This document shows, in pieces, positions 23,681 to 32,845 of a stretch of DNA of 64,000 nt; position 1 is the stretch's first letter, and each line of letters opens with the position of its first letter. The stretch comes from Caulobacter sp. 17J80-11 (GTDB lineage Bacteria; Pseudomonadota; Alphaproteobacteria; Caulobacterales; Caulobacteraceae). The notes beneath the pieces are model-generated. The model had not been told where the DNA came from. It did not search any database and saw only the letters and a list, made by a program, of their open reading frames with translations. The stretch spans positions 16,509 through 80,508 of the forward strand of contig NZ_JACSJI010000017.1 in the NCBI RefSeq assembly GCF_014349105.1, written 5' to 3'. Made by a program: the position numbers and the translations under genes.

Positions 23681-25345
23681 ATGAGCGTTCAGGATCCGGC
23701 CAAGACCCGCGAACCGGGCCTGGTCACGGTCGTCGCCGCGTCGGCGGCCGGCACCGCCTTCGAGTGGTACGACTTCTTCATCTTCGGCTCGCTGGCGGCG
23801 GTGATCGCCAAGCACTTCTACACCGGGGTGAGCGAGGCGACCGGCTTCATCCTGGCGCTGGCCACCTTTGCGGTCGGCTTCTTCGTGCGGCCGCTGGGGG
23901 CGCTGGTCTTCGGCCACATCGGCGACCGCAAGGGCCGCAAGGGCGCGTTCCTGGTGACCATCTCGCTGATGGGCGTCGCGACCTTCGCCATCGGCTTCCT
24001 GCCGACCTACGAGCAGATCGGCATGGCCGCACCGCTGGCGCTGATCGCGCTGCGCGTGCTGCAGGGCTTCGCGCTCGGCGGCGAATACGGCGGCGCGGCC
24101 ATCTACGTAGCCGAGCACGCGCCGGTGAAGAAGCGCGGCGGCCTGACCGGCTGGATCCAGACCTCGGCCGCTCTGGGGCTGATCGGGGCGCTGGTGGTGA
24201 TCCTGATCACCCGCAAGACGCTCGGCGAGGAGGCCTTCCAGGCCTGGGGCTGGCGCATCCCGTTCTGGGTCTCGATGGGCCTGCTGCTGATCTCGCTGTG
24301 GATGCGCGTGAAGCTCGGCGAGAGCCCCGCCTTCAAGAAACTCGAGGCCGAAGAGGGCGCTGTCGCCCGGGCCCCGTTCGCCGAAAGCTTCCTGCGCTGG
24401 CGCAACCTGCGCCTGGTGCTGATCGTGCTGTTCGGCATCATGATGGCGCAGGGCGCCGTCTGGTACGCCGCCTTCTTCTACAGCCAGTTCTTCCTGGAGA
24501 AGGTGCTGAAGGTCGAGGCCGCCACGGTCAACGAGCTGATGATCGCCGCGACCCTGGCCAGCGCCGTGCTCTACGTCTTCTTCGGCTGGCTGTCGGACAA
24601 GATCGGGCGCAAGCCGGTGATGCTGTTCGGCATGATCCTGGCCACCGTGGCCTTCTTCCCCGCCTTCAAGGCGATCACCGCCGCGGCCAACCCGGCCCTG
24701 GCCGAGGCCCAGGCCCAGGCGCCGGTGGTGGTGCACGCCGACCCGGCGACCTGCTCGGTGCAGTTCGACCCGGTCGGCAAGGCCGTGTTCGCCTCCTCCT
24801 GCGACATCGCCAAGAGCGTGCTGACCAACGCCGGCGTGTCCTATTCGAACGCCCCCCTCGCCCCGGGCGAGACCGCCAGCGTCTCGGTCGGCGATCGCAT
24901 GGTGCTGTCGCGCGAGGGCGGGGGCCTGGACGGCGCCGCCCTGAAGGCGCTGAAGGCCGAGGTCGAGGTCGACATCCGCTCGGCCCTGGCCGAGGCCGGC
25001 TATCCCGAGAAGGCGGATCCGGCGCGGATCGACTTCCAGCGGCTGTTCGCCCTGATGATGATCTTCGTGGTGGCGGCCACCGCGCTCTACGGCCCGCAGG
25101 CGGCCGCCCTGGTCGAGCTGTTCCCGACCCGGATCCGCTACACGGCCATGAGCCTGCCCTACAACATCGGCACCGGCTGGTTCGGCGGCTTCCTGCCGGC
25201 GGCCGCCTTCGCCATGGTGGCGGCCTCGGGCAACATCTATTTCGGCCTCTGGTACCCGGTGGCGATCACCGCCGTGGCCGTGCTGGTCAACATCGCCTTC
25301 CTGCCCGAGACCAAGGGCCGGGACCTGGACAGGATCGAGACGTAG
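23681..25345 (+). CDS. MFS transporter of the metabolite:H+ symporter (MHS) type with a large inserted loop
   Basis: 554 residues, against about 430 for the family. N-terminal GTAFEWYDFFIFG and loop 2/3 motif GHIGDRKGRKGAF are MHS signatures; a second DKIGRKPVM motif follows helix 7 or 8. Between about 333 and 452 lies an extra, mostly polar stretch (from PALAEAQAQAPVVVHADPAT through DIRSALAEAGYPEKADPAR) with two cysteines (ATCSVQF, SSCDIA), probably a disulfide-bonded domain outside the membrane. Substrate is likely a carboxylate or betaine but cannot be read. ATG at 23681 follows a GGGGGG stretch. Confidence 0.9.
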   Translation: MSVQDPAKTREPGLVTVVAASAAGTAFEWYDFFIFGSLAAVIAKHFYTGVSEATGFILALATFAVGFFVRPLGALVFGHIGDRKGRKGAFLVTISLMGVATFAIGFLPTYEQIGMAAPLALIALRVLQGFALGGEYGGAAIYVAEHAPVKKRGGLTGWIQTSAALGLIGALVVILITRKTLGEEAFQAWGWRIPFWVSMGLLLISLWMRVKLGESPAFKKLEAEEGAVARAPFAESFLRWRNLRLVLIVLFGIMMAQGAVWYAAFFYSQFFLEKVLKVEAATVNELMIAATLASAVLYVFFGWLSDKIGRKPVMLFGMILATVAFFPAFKAITAAANPALAEAQAQAPVVVHADPATCSVQFDPVGKAVFASSCDIAKSVLTNAGVSYSNAPLAPGETASVSVGDRMVLSREGGGLDGAALKALKAEVEVDIRSALAEAGYPEKADPARIDFQRLFALMMIFVVAATALYGPQAAALVELFPTRIRYTAMSLPYNIGTGWFGGFLPAAAFAMVAASGNIYFGLWYPVAITAVAVLVNIAFLPETKGRDLDRIET

Positions 25346-25348
25346 AAT

Positions 25349-25371
25349 CCTTCTCCCTCAAGGGGAGAAGG
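25349..25371. terminator. Hairpin between convergent MFS and pbpC genes (half of the long-repeat hairpin)
   Basis: CCTTCTCCCT pairs with AGGGGAGAAGG around TCA, between two convergent stop codons. The same CCTTCTCCC/GGGAGAAGG stem forms the outer hairpin of the repeats at 3972 and 49366, so this looks like a solo relic that now serves as a two-way terminator. Confidence 0.6.
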
Positions 25372-25379
25372 ATCACCGC

Positions 25380-27419
25380 TCACCCCCTCACCCGCACCTT
25401 GGCCCGCGCTTCGCGGCCTTCGGCGTCCACCACGCTGAGGCTGTAGAAGCCCGGCGACGGCGGGGTCCAGACCACCCGGCCGGAAACCGGCTCGGGCTCC
25501 AGCGCCTGGCCTTCGACGTACCAGCGCAGGCCTTCGCCCCGCGCCGCCAGGACAAAGCCGCGATCGGCGGCCATCTGCACGGTCGAGCCGTCCGGCGGGA
25601 AGATCAGCGACGGGCCGGCGCCGGTCGCCTGCAGGGTCTTGAGCGCCTTGGGCGCGCCGCGGGGCGCGATCGGCGAGGGCGCGCGCGAGGGCGCCGAGAT
25701 GGCGTCGAACACGTCGAACAGCAGGGGGGCGGCCGCGTCCCGGCCGGTCAGGCCGCCGCGCGCGCCGCCGTCCGCCCGCCCGGTCCATACCGCCACCACA
25801 TAGCCGCCGGCCGTGCCGACCGCGACGGCGTCGCGGAAGCCGTAGGAGGTCCCGGTCTTGTAGGCCACCCGCGGCCCGCGCGAAAGCAGAGGGCCGGGCG
25901 TACGCCCGACCGGCGTCGGCGTCTCACGCAGAATGTCCAGGACCTGGCGCGCCGCGTCGGCCCGCACCAGCCGCCGCCCGCCCTGCCCCGGCCGGCGCGC
26001 AGCATCGTCCATGGTCCAGGCCAGCGGCTTGGCGACCCCGTCGTCGGCCAGGGCCGAGTACAGCACCGCCAGATCCTGCAAGGTGATCCCCGCCCCGCCC
26101 AGCGCCAGCGCCAGACCGGCGCCGCGGGTCTGCACCTTCGGGCGGACCAGGCGCACCCCGGCGTTCTCGAGCCTCGCCTGGAACACCTCCGGCCCGATCT
26201 TGTCGAGGGTGGAGACGGCCGGGACGTTCAGCGAATTGGTCAGGGCCTCGCGCACGGTGACCTCGCCGTGGAAGGCGTGGTCGAAGTTCTCCGGCTGGTA
26301 GTCGCCGAAGCGCAGCGCCGCGTCCTGCAGCTTGGTGTCCGGGGCGGCCAGGCCCTCGTCGAAGGCCAGCGCATAGACGAACGGCTTCAGGGCGGAGCCG
26401 GGCGAACGCAGCGCGCGGGTCATGTCGACCCAGCCGCCCGGGCGGTCCAGCCCCGCCGAACCGACGGCGGCGCGCACGGCGCGGGTCTTCACCTCGATGA
26501 CCACCACCGCGGTCGAGGTCTGCGGCCCCTGCTGGGCGACGGCCTCGCGGGCGAGCTCCTCCAGCCTGGCCTGCAGGCCGGCGTCGAGCGTGGTGTGGAC
26601 CGTGGCCTGGGCGCGCGGTGCGTTTGCGGCCAGCCGCCCGGCCGCATGCCAGGCCAGACCCGGGAAGGCGGCGCGCGCCTCGGGCAAGGGTTCGGCGCCC
26701 GCCTCGTCGGCGGCCTGCGCCGACAGCACGCCGGCGTCGACCATCTTGGCCAGCACCGCGGCGCGCGCCCGGCGGGCCGCCTGCGGGCGGCGATCGGGCC
26801 GGCGGGCCTCCGGGGCCTGGGGCAGGGCGATGAGCAGGGCCTGCTCGCCGGCGGTCAGGCTCTCCGGCTCGTGGCCGAAGTAGGACAGCGAGGCCGCGCG
26901 CACCCCCTCCAGATTGCCGCCGTAGGGGGCCAGCGTCAGGTACAGCGCCAGGATCTCGTCCTTGGAGAGGCGCGTCTCCAGCTGCACGGCCCGGATCGCC
27001 TCGATCACCTTGGACACGAGGGTGCGCGGGCGCGGCTCCAGCAGGCGCGCGGTCTGCATGGTGATGGTCGAGCCGCCCGACACCACGCCGCCTGCCGCGG
27101 CGTTGCCGGCCGCCGCCCGGACCACCGCCAGCGGATCGACGCCCAGGTGCAGGCGGAAGCGCGCGTCCTCGACCGCCGTCAGCCGCTTCAGGAAGGTCGG
27201 GTCGGTCCGCTTCAGGTCGGCGCGCACCCGCCAGCGGCCGTCCTCCACCGGCAGGGCCCGCAGCCACGCGCCGTTGCGGTCCAGCGCCACCGGCGAGGAT
27301 CGCTGCGCGCGTCCCATGTCCGGGGCGAAGACGGCGTCCAGCGCGAGGACCGCGGTCTCCGCCGCCAGCAGGGCGCAAAGGCCCAGCGTCAGGCGGCGGA
27401 TCAGGTTCGGACGGTTCAT
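25380..27419 (-). CDS. pbpC: Penicillin-binding protein 1C
   Basis: 679 residues. Membrane anchor at about 8-30, glycosyltransferase-51 domain (catalytic glutamate in TAVEDARFRLH, GGSTITMQTARLLEP), transpeptidase domain with SxxK (SPGSALKPF), SLN and KTGTSYG, and the C-terminal BiPBP_C domain typical of PBP1C. It polymerises peptidoglycan and is classically paired with alpha-2-macroglobulin to repair the wall at sites of host or predator attack. The ATG overlaps the TAA of the preceding GIY-YIG remnant (TAATG), and its GAGGG ribosome binding site lies in the 27423-27453 repeat. Confidence 0.95.
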   Translation of the reverse strand: MNRPNLIRRLTLGLCALLAAETAVLALDAVFAPDMGRAQRSSPVALDRNGAWLRALPVEDGRWRVRADLKRTDPTFLKRLTAVEDARFRLHLGVDPLAVVRAAAGNAAAGGVVSGGSTITMQTARLLEPRPRTLVSKVIEAIRAVQLETRLSKDEILALYLTLAPYGGNLEGVRAASLSYFGHEPESLTAGEQALLIALPQAPEARRPDRRPQAARRARAAVLAKMVDAGVLSAQAADEAGAEPLPEARAAFPGLAWHAAGRLAANAPRAQATVHTTLDAGLQARLEELAREAVAQQGPQTSTAVVVIEVKTRAVRAAVGSAGLDRPGGWVDMTRALRSPGSALKPFVYALAFDEGLAAPDTKLQDAALRFGDYQPENFDHAFHGEVTVREALTNSLNVPAVSTLDKIGPEVFQARLENAGVRLVRPKVQTRGAGLALALGGAGITLQDLAVLYSALADDGVAKPLAWTMDDAARRPGQGGRRLVRADAARQVLDILRETPTPVGRTPGPLLSRGPRVAYKTGTSYGFRDAVAVGTAGGYVVAVWTGRADGGARGGLTGRDAAAPLLFDVFDAISAPSRAPSPIAPRGAPKALKTLQATGAGPSLIFPPDGSTVQMAADRGFVLAARGEGLRWYVEGQALEPEPVSGRVVWTPPSPGFYSLSVVDAEGREARAKVRVRG

Positions 27420-27643
27420 TAGCCCTCATCCTGAGCTTGTCGAAGGACGAGGGCGTCGCACGACGTTTGAGGCTGGGATCGCTTCAGGTTGGAGAGCCGC
27501 ACGATCTCATCGTAATCGCCACGAATGAGCGCTTCCTTCTTAGCGCGCGTCCAGCCCTTCGGTCGCCGTTCGCATGCGATCGCGTCGGTGACGTAGGCGA
27601 ACTCCTCGGCCCCCACGATTTCGACCGGCCGCCGCCCCCGCAT
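27419..27643 (-). pseudogene. C-terminal remnant of a GIY-YIG nuclease-like gene
   Basis: A 74-codon frame beginning MRGRRPVEIVGAEEFAYVTD and containing ERRPKGWTRAKKEALIRGD matches the second half of the small GIY-YIG family (usual form ERQIKGWSRAKKEALI). The first half with the GIY and YIG strands is missing: only 16 bases separate the frame from the alpha-2-macroglobulin stop. The tail ALVLRQAQDEG is the reading of the palindromic repeat at 27423-27453, as in many Caulobacter relatives. I call it a decayed fragment; a GAGGG site before the ATG means translation is still possible. Confidence 0.7.
27423..27453. repeat. CCTCATCCTGAGCTTGTCGA-type palindromic repeat
   Basis: CCCTCATCCT (left) and AAGGACGAGGG (right) form an imperfect inverted repeat of 31 bp. 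It codes for the LVLRQAQDEG tail of the GIY-YIG remnant and on the same strand supplies the ribosome binding site of pbpC. Confidence 0.65.
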
Positions 27644-27659
27644 TCGCCCTCACGCGACC

Positions 27660-30600
27660 TCAGCCCCCCGCGCCGATCGCCGTGCGGCCGCCCGAGGTGC
27701 GGGCGAACACGGAGGCCCGGTACATGTCGCGTGCTTCGGCGCCGGGCAGGTAGAAGTTCCCCGGCGTCACCGCGCGGGCGACGTAGGCCACCGCGAACGG
27801 CTCGCTGCCGGGCAGGCTCATGGCGGCGACATAGCGGTCGTCGCGCATCTCCTGGGCGTTGGCGCTGGAGAGCTCGCCCAGGAACTTGAACGGCCCGTCC
27901 TTGGCGTCTTCCGGCGACAGCACGGTCTCGATCTCGAAGCCGGCCGGGAGGGCGTCGTCGATCACCAGCGGCACGGCGCGGCCCTGGCCGTTCTTGCCCG
28001 AGACACGGATCACCACCCGGTCGCCCTGGGCCAGGGTCGACGGATCGACGCTCGCGCCCTGCATGGTGAAGAAGCTCTTCTGCAGGGTGATGCCGGCGTT
28101 GATCGCGCCGGGCGCCTGGGCGGGCGCGCCGCGCACGGTGACGGTCCGCCACAGGGCGCCCGAGCCGCGGTTGGTGAAGCGGGCGTCGGCCAGCTTGCCC
28201 ACGCTCCAGCGCTGGGCGCCGCCGGCGGCGGTCAGCTGGGTGACGCCGGCAGCCTCGATGCGCATGACGCCGGCGGCGCGGACCATGTAGTGGGCCGCCT
28301 GCAGCAGGCGGGCCTGCTCCTGGGTGTTGAGCGCGTCGGGATCTTTCACCGCCCCGTCCAGCCGCTTCTGCAGGTCGCGGGCGAGGTCCTTCTCGCCGGC
28401 CTCGTAGGCCAGGGCGACGACCCCGGCCAGGTCGCGCAGCGGCGACTGATACCAGTCGTCCGGCGCGCGATAGCCCAGCGAGGACACCGCCTGCTTGAAG
28501 GCCGAGCGGGCGCGGGCCCTGTCGCCCATCATGGCCAGGCCGGCGCCGATCTGGGCGCGCGCCAGCGGCGAGCGCTCGGACTTGAACTGCACGTCATGCC
28601 ACCAGCGCAGGCGGGCCAGGTCGCCCTTGCCGCCCTTGGCCATGACGTACAGCGCATAGGCCGAGGCCTGGGAGCGCATGCGCTTGGTGGCGTCGCGCGA
28701 GGCGTCCTCGTTGCCCGCCCACCAGGTCGGATACTCGGTCCGGTACGAGATCGGCGCCCAGCCCTCGGGGCGGGAGATCTGGCGCATGGCCGACAGCGCC
28801 TTGTCCAGCGCCGCCTGAGGCACCGGCGCGCCGCGGTTCTTGGCCTCCACCAGGAAGTCGGTGGCGAAGGCGCCCAGCCAGGCGTCCGCCTCGCCGTCGC
28901 CGGCGCGCCAGAGGCCGAACGCCCCGTCGGCCGACTGGCGGTCCAGCAGGCGTCCGACCGCCTGGCTCAGCAGCGGGTCGGCGCGCGCGGCGGTCTTGCC
29001 GTCGGCGGTGGCCTGGGTCGCGTACAGCCACGGATAGGCGGCCGAGACGATCTGCTCGGTGCAGCCGTAGGGATAGCGCGACAGGCCGGCCGCGATCGGG
29101 GCCGGGTCGAAACCGCGGAAGGGCGAGTAGGACACCTGCAGGCTGGCCGAGCCGGGCTGGTAGCCGGCCAGCAGGGCCGCCGCCGGGGTCCAGGCCTCGC
29201 CCGGCTTCTGCAGCTCGCTGGTCACCTTCGTCTCCGAGCCCCAGCCCGGGCGGGTCTCCAGGCCGTAGGTGCGCCCGTACTGGAAGCCCTGGCCGGAGAC
29301 GTCGAAGGTGACGCCGCCGACGCCGGCGCGGGCCGGGGCGGCGACCTCCACCCGTTCCACCGCGCGCTGGCCCACCAGCAGCTGATAGGCCTTCTGGAAG
29401 TTGACCAGTATGCCCTTGGCGCCGCGGATCATCGCCGAATAGACGCCCGGCTTGCCCTCGACGTTGTGCAGCTCCAGCGTCGCCCAGGCCCGGTCGCCGG
29501 GGGCCAGGAAGCGCGGCAGGGCCAGTTCGGCCACCACCGGCTCGCGCACGGTCATCTTTTCATCGGCCGAGCCCACCGCCTCGTCGGTCCAGGCCACGGC
29601 CATCAGGCGCAGCTCGCCGTTGAAGTCGGCGGCCGGCAGCACGACCTTGGCCGTGCCGTCCAGGCCGGTCTCGACCACGCCGGACCACAGGGCCACGGTC
29701 TTGATCGGGGTGGTGGTCAGGCCCTCGCCGCCGATCTCGTCGGCGCCGTAGTTGAGCGCGGCCGCCGCGCCCATGTTGGGGTCGATCAGCCGGCCGTAGT
29801 CGTCGCGATAGTCGACGCCGAGCGCCCGCTTGCCGAAGTACCACTTGGCCGGATCGGGGCTCTGGAACTTGGTCAGGTTGAGGATGCCCTGGTCGACGGC
29901 GGCCACGGTCACCCGCGCGCGCTGGCCGAACGGCAGGCCCTTCACCTTCACCGGCACGACCAGCTGGTCGCGGCCGCGCGCCTTCGCCGGCGCGCCGAGG
30001 TCGACGGCCAGCTTGCGGTGCTTCGGATCCAGCGAGACGTAGGTCAGGCCGATGGCCCGGCGCGGCTTCGGCGTCGCCACCGGGTCGCGCGGCTGCACCA
30101 CGCTGACCAGCACGTAGGCCCCGCCGCCCCAGGCGGGCGAGGTCTTCAGCTTCACGCTGGTCCCGCCGGCCGGCACGTCGATGTTGCGCAGCTCCAGCAC
30201 CCGGTCGGTCGCCACCGCCACCTGCGCCTGGCCGGCGTAGGGAGCCTTGATGTTGACCGTGACGGTGTCGCCCTGGGCGTGCGGCTTGGTCCCGGCGCTG
30301 ACCCGGACCATGTCGGGGCTCTCGGCGTCCTTGGCGGGCGCGCCCCAGCCGGCGGCGAAGCGCACCACCGTGCGCGCGCCGCTGACCGGCTCTTCCAGCA
30401 GCAGGCGGTAGTCGCCGAAGTCGAGCCGGCGGCTCAGCTTGGCGGCGCCGCCCGCGCCGACGTCGATCTTGCCCGAGGCGACGACCACGTCGCGGCTGGT
30501 GCGCCGCCACTGCCAGCGGCCGTCCTGCTGGAACCAGTCGTAGTCCCAGTTCTCGGCCACCAGGGTCCAGCGCGTGCCGGGCGCGGCGACCCGCGTCCCG

Positions 30601-32663
30601 GCCGGATCGACGGCGATGACGTCCATGGTGACCGTCGGCGTGCCGCGCCAGTTGGCCTCGCCCGGGTCGACCTTCACGCCCAAGAATTTCTCGCGCTGGC
30701 GGATCTTCAGCTCGGCGCCCTCGCGCACCGGCCGGCCGCCCGGCTCGAACACCGAGGCGTTCAGCAGCGCCTTCAGCGGCTGGGCGGTGTCGCCCACGTC
30801 GGCGGCCTTGAACACCAGGGCCGCGTCGCCGCCGCCGTCGGTGACGGTCTCGCCCAGCTCCAGGAACTTCTCTTCAAAGGGCGCCTGCTCGTCGCCCCAG
30901 CGGAAGTCCTTGTAGGCCGGGAAGGGGTCGTAGTCGGGCTTCACCCGCGCGTCGCCCTGCACCTGCAGGCCCGCGCCCGGCGCGCCGTACAGGAAGCGGG
31001 CGTCGACGCCGATCTTGCGCTCCTCGTCGGCGGCGCGCAGCGGACGGCCTGCGTCGGCGGCCACGTCGACGGCCAGCCGCTGGGGCGCGAAGTCCTCGAC
31101 CGAGAAGTTCAGCTTGCCGGCCGGCTCGTCCAGCCCCTCGATCTCGACCGTGGCGGTCCAGCGGCCGCGCGGCGCGCTCTTGGGGAGCACCACGTTGGCC
31201 GAGGCGAAGCCCTCGGCGGTCTTCTCGAACCGCCAGCGGAAGGCCTCAACGCCCGAGGGCCGCTTCACGATCAGCGAGCCCTTGCGATCCTTCACCGCCT
31301 TGGCCTCGCTGTCGCGCAGCAGGGCGACCAGGCGCACGGTCTCGCCGGGGCGGTACACGCCGCGGTCGGCGTAGACGTAGGCGTCGACCACGGACGAGGC
31401 GCTGCGCCCCGCGGTCAGGGACGCGGCGCCCTCGACGGGGCGGCCGCCCACGCCCTGGTTCGACAGGTCGACCGGCGCGCGGTCCAGGTCCATGGCCGTG
31501 AAGTCGGCGCCCGGCCCGTAGGCCATCACCATCTTGGCGGCCTCGTTCCCCTTGCCGTCCAGCAGGGCGCGCGCGAAGTGCACCCGGCCTTGCGCGTCGG
31601 AGCTGCCCTCGGCCAGGTCCTCGCCGTTGCGCGAGACCAGGGCCACGCGCACGCTGCCCATCGGCCGGGCCGACTTCAGCGAACGGACCACCACGTCCAG
31701 GCCCTCGCTGCCGCGGTAGGAGACCAGGGCCATGTCGGTGAACAGCACCCAGCGCCGGGCCTGGGCCGGCGGGTTGGGATCGTATTCGTCCTCGTCCTTC
31801 TTCAGGTCGCGGCCGCCCGAAGCGTCGCGCGCCTTGATGACGTAGGCGCCGGGCTTCATCTCCTTCAGCACCGCGCCCAGCGGGAAGACCGTGGTGGCGC
31901 GGCGCCCTTGCGGCGCGCGCACCGGGATCTCGCCCTTCCAGATCACCCGGCCTTCCTGGTCGGGGCTGTCGGAGCCCCAGTCGTCCGGATACTCGCCGTC
32001 GCCGGTCGGCGAGGGCGCGGCGATCTCGCGGCGCACCAGGTTGCGGTCCGGCACGCGCCAGACCTCGACCGCCAGCTTGGAGACGTTGACCGTCTCGATC
32101 GGCACGCCGTCGCTTTCCTCGCGCGGCAGGATCACGCCCTCGCCGGCGAAGCCCACGAACGGCGGCTTCTCGCCGAAGGTGAAGTCGACGTCGGCGTTGG
32201 CCGCCAGCTTGTCGTTCCCACGGCCCGGCAGGCCCTTCAGGAAGGTCACGCGCCGGTCGTAGAAGCCCAGGCCCGTGAGGCACAGCTCGGTGCCGCCCAC
32301 CACCGTCACCGCCGGCGGACGCCCCGGATCGGGCGAGACCAGCACGAAGTCGCCGTAGGACTTTTTCGGGTCCAGCGGACGGCTGAACTCGACGCAGACG
32401 CGCGGGTCGGCGGTGGTTGTGTCGATGCGCTGGCGCCACACCGCGAAGCCGTCAGGCCGGCGCGAGGCGCGCGGGGCCTTGGCGTCACGCGGCTTGCCGA
32501 AGCCGCTGGCGAAGCCCGAGGCGGCCTTCAGCAGGCCGCCGTGATGGGCGGTCGCGCCCGAGCCCTGGAACGCCTTGGCGGTCAGGAAGCCGCCGCCGAA
32601 GCCGACGGCCAGCACCAGAACCGCGCCGATCACGAGCGGCCTGTTCTTGGACAACCACTCCAT
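27660..32663 (-). CDS. Alpha-2-macroglobulin family protein (bacterial protease trap)
   Basis: 1667 residues, typical size. N-terminal hydrophobic segment (about 8-29, RPLVIGAVLVLAVGFGGGF) anchors it in the inner membrane facing the periplasm. MG1-MG2 domains follow (YVYADRGVYRPGETVRLVAL near 430), and the thioester motif CTEQ is at 1201-1204 within YPYGCTEQ, with a terpenoid-cyclase-like TED after it. Known: such proteins trap invading proteases by thioester chemistry and are encoded beside pbpC. Here a nuclease remnant separates the pair. GGAGG precedes the ATG at 32663. Confidence 0.94.
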   Translation of the reverse strand: MEWLSKNRPLVIGAVLVLAVGFGGGFLTAKAFQGSGATAHHGGLLKAASGFASGFGKPRDAKAPRASRRPDGFAVWRQRIDTTTADPRVCVEFSRPLDPKKSYGDFVLVSPDPGRPPAVTVVGGTELCLTGLGFYDRRVTFLKGLPGRGNDKLAANADVDFTFGEKPPFVGFAGEGVILPREESDGVPIETVNVSKLAVEVWRVPDRNLVRREIAAPSPTGDGEYPDDWGSDSPDQEGRVIWKGEIPVRAPQGRRATTVFPLGAVLKEMKPGAYVIKARDASGGRDLKKDEDEYDPNPPAQARRWVLFTDMALVSYRGSEGLDVVVRSLKSARPMGSVRVALVSRNGEDLAEGSSDAQGRVHFARALLDGKGNEAAKMVMAYGPGADFTAMDLDRAPVDLSNQGVGGRPVEGAASLTAGRSASSVVDAYVYADRGVYRPGETVRLVALLRDSEAKAVKDRKGSLIVKRPSGVEAFRWRFEKTAEGFASANVVLPKSAPRGRWTATVEIEGLDEPAGKLNFSVEDFAPQRLAVDVAADAGRPLRAADEERKIGVDARFLYGAPGAGLQVQGDARVKPDYDPFPAYKDFRWGDEQAPFEEKFLELGETVTDGGGDAALVFKAADVGDTAQPLKALLNASVFEPGGRPVREGAELKIRQREKFLGVKVDPGEANWRGTPTVTMDVIAVDPAGTRVAAPGTRWTLVAENWDYDWFQQDGRWQWRRTSRDVVVASGKIDVGAGGAAKLSRRLDFGDYRLLLEEPVSGARTVVRFAAGWGAPAKDAESPDMVRVSAGTKPHAQGDTVTVNIKAPYAGQAQVAVATDRVLELRNIDVPAGGTSVKLKTSPAWGGGAYVLVSVVQPRDPVATPKPRRAIGLTYVSLDPKHRKLAVDLGAPAKARGRDQLVVPVKVKGLPFGQRARVTVAAVDQGILNLTKFQSPDPAKWYFGKRALGVDYRDDYGRLIDPNMGAAAALNYGADEIGGEGLTTTPIKTVALWSGVVETGLDGTAKVVLPAADFNGELRLMAVAWTDEAVGSADEKMTVREPVVAELALPRFLAPGDRAWATLELHNVEGKPGVYSAMIRGAKGILVNFQKAYQLLVGQRAVERVEVAAPARAGVGGVTFDVSGQGFQYGRTYGLETRPGWGSETKVTSELQKPGEAWTPAAALLAGYQPGSASLQVSYSPFRGFDPAPIAAGLSRYPYGCTEQIVSAAYPWLYATQATADGKTAARADPLLSQAVGRLLDRQSADGAFGLWRAGDGEADAWLGAFATDFLVEAKNRGAPVPQAALDKALSAMRQISRPEGWAPISYRTEYPTWWAGNEDASRDATKRMRSQASAYALYVMAKGGKGDLARLRWWHDVQFKSERSPLARAQIGAGLAMMGDRARARSAFKQAVSSLGYRAPDDWYQSPLRDLAGVVALAYEAGEKDLARDLQKRLDGAVKDPDALNTQEQARLLQAAHYMVRAAGVMRIEAAGVTQLTAAGGAQRWSVGKLADARFTNRGSGALWRTVTVRGAPAQAPGAINAGITLQKSFFTMQGASVDPSTLAQGDRVVIRVSGKNGQGRAVPLVIDDALPAGFEIETVLSPEDAKDGPFKFLGELSSANAQEMRDDRYVAAMSLPGSEPFAVAYVARAVTPGNFYLPGAEARDMYRASVFARTSGGRTAIGAGG

Positions 32664-32845
32664 GACCCGTCCTCCAGCGCGGCGTGAGACCCGCGTTCCT
32701 CGACTCAAACCTTAACGATGTGGCAGCGTCAACAGCGCCGCTTCCCAAGGCGCTTTCCAGGCGAGCGGCGTTGCGCGCGGGCGCGCCGGAGCTTAGCGGT
32801 GTCGACGAGGGGTAACGGCGTTCAGTTGGCGGCGTGGAGGGGACG

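Noticed and set aside
28290..32687. A very long open frame (over 1400 codons) on the plus strand opposite the alpha-2-macroglobulin gene
   Set aside because: It is the antisense shadow of a G+C-rich gene: no ribosome binding site, wrong third-position bias, and a His/Arg/Gly-rich product like no known protein.
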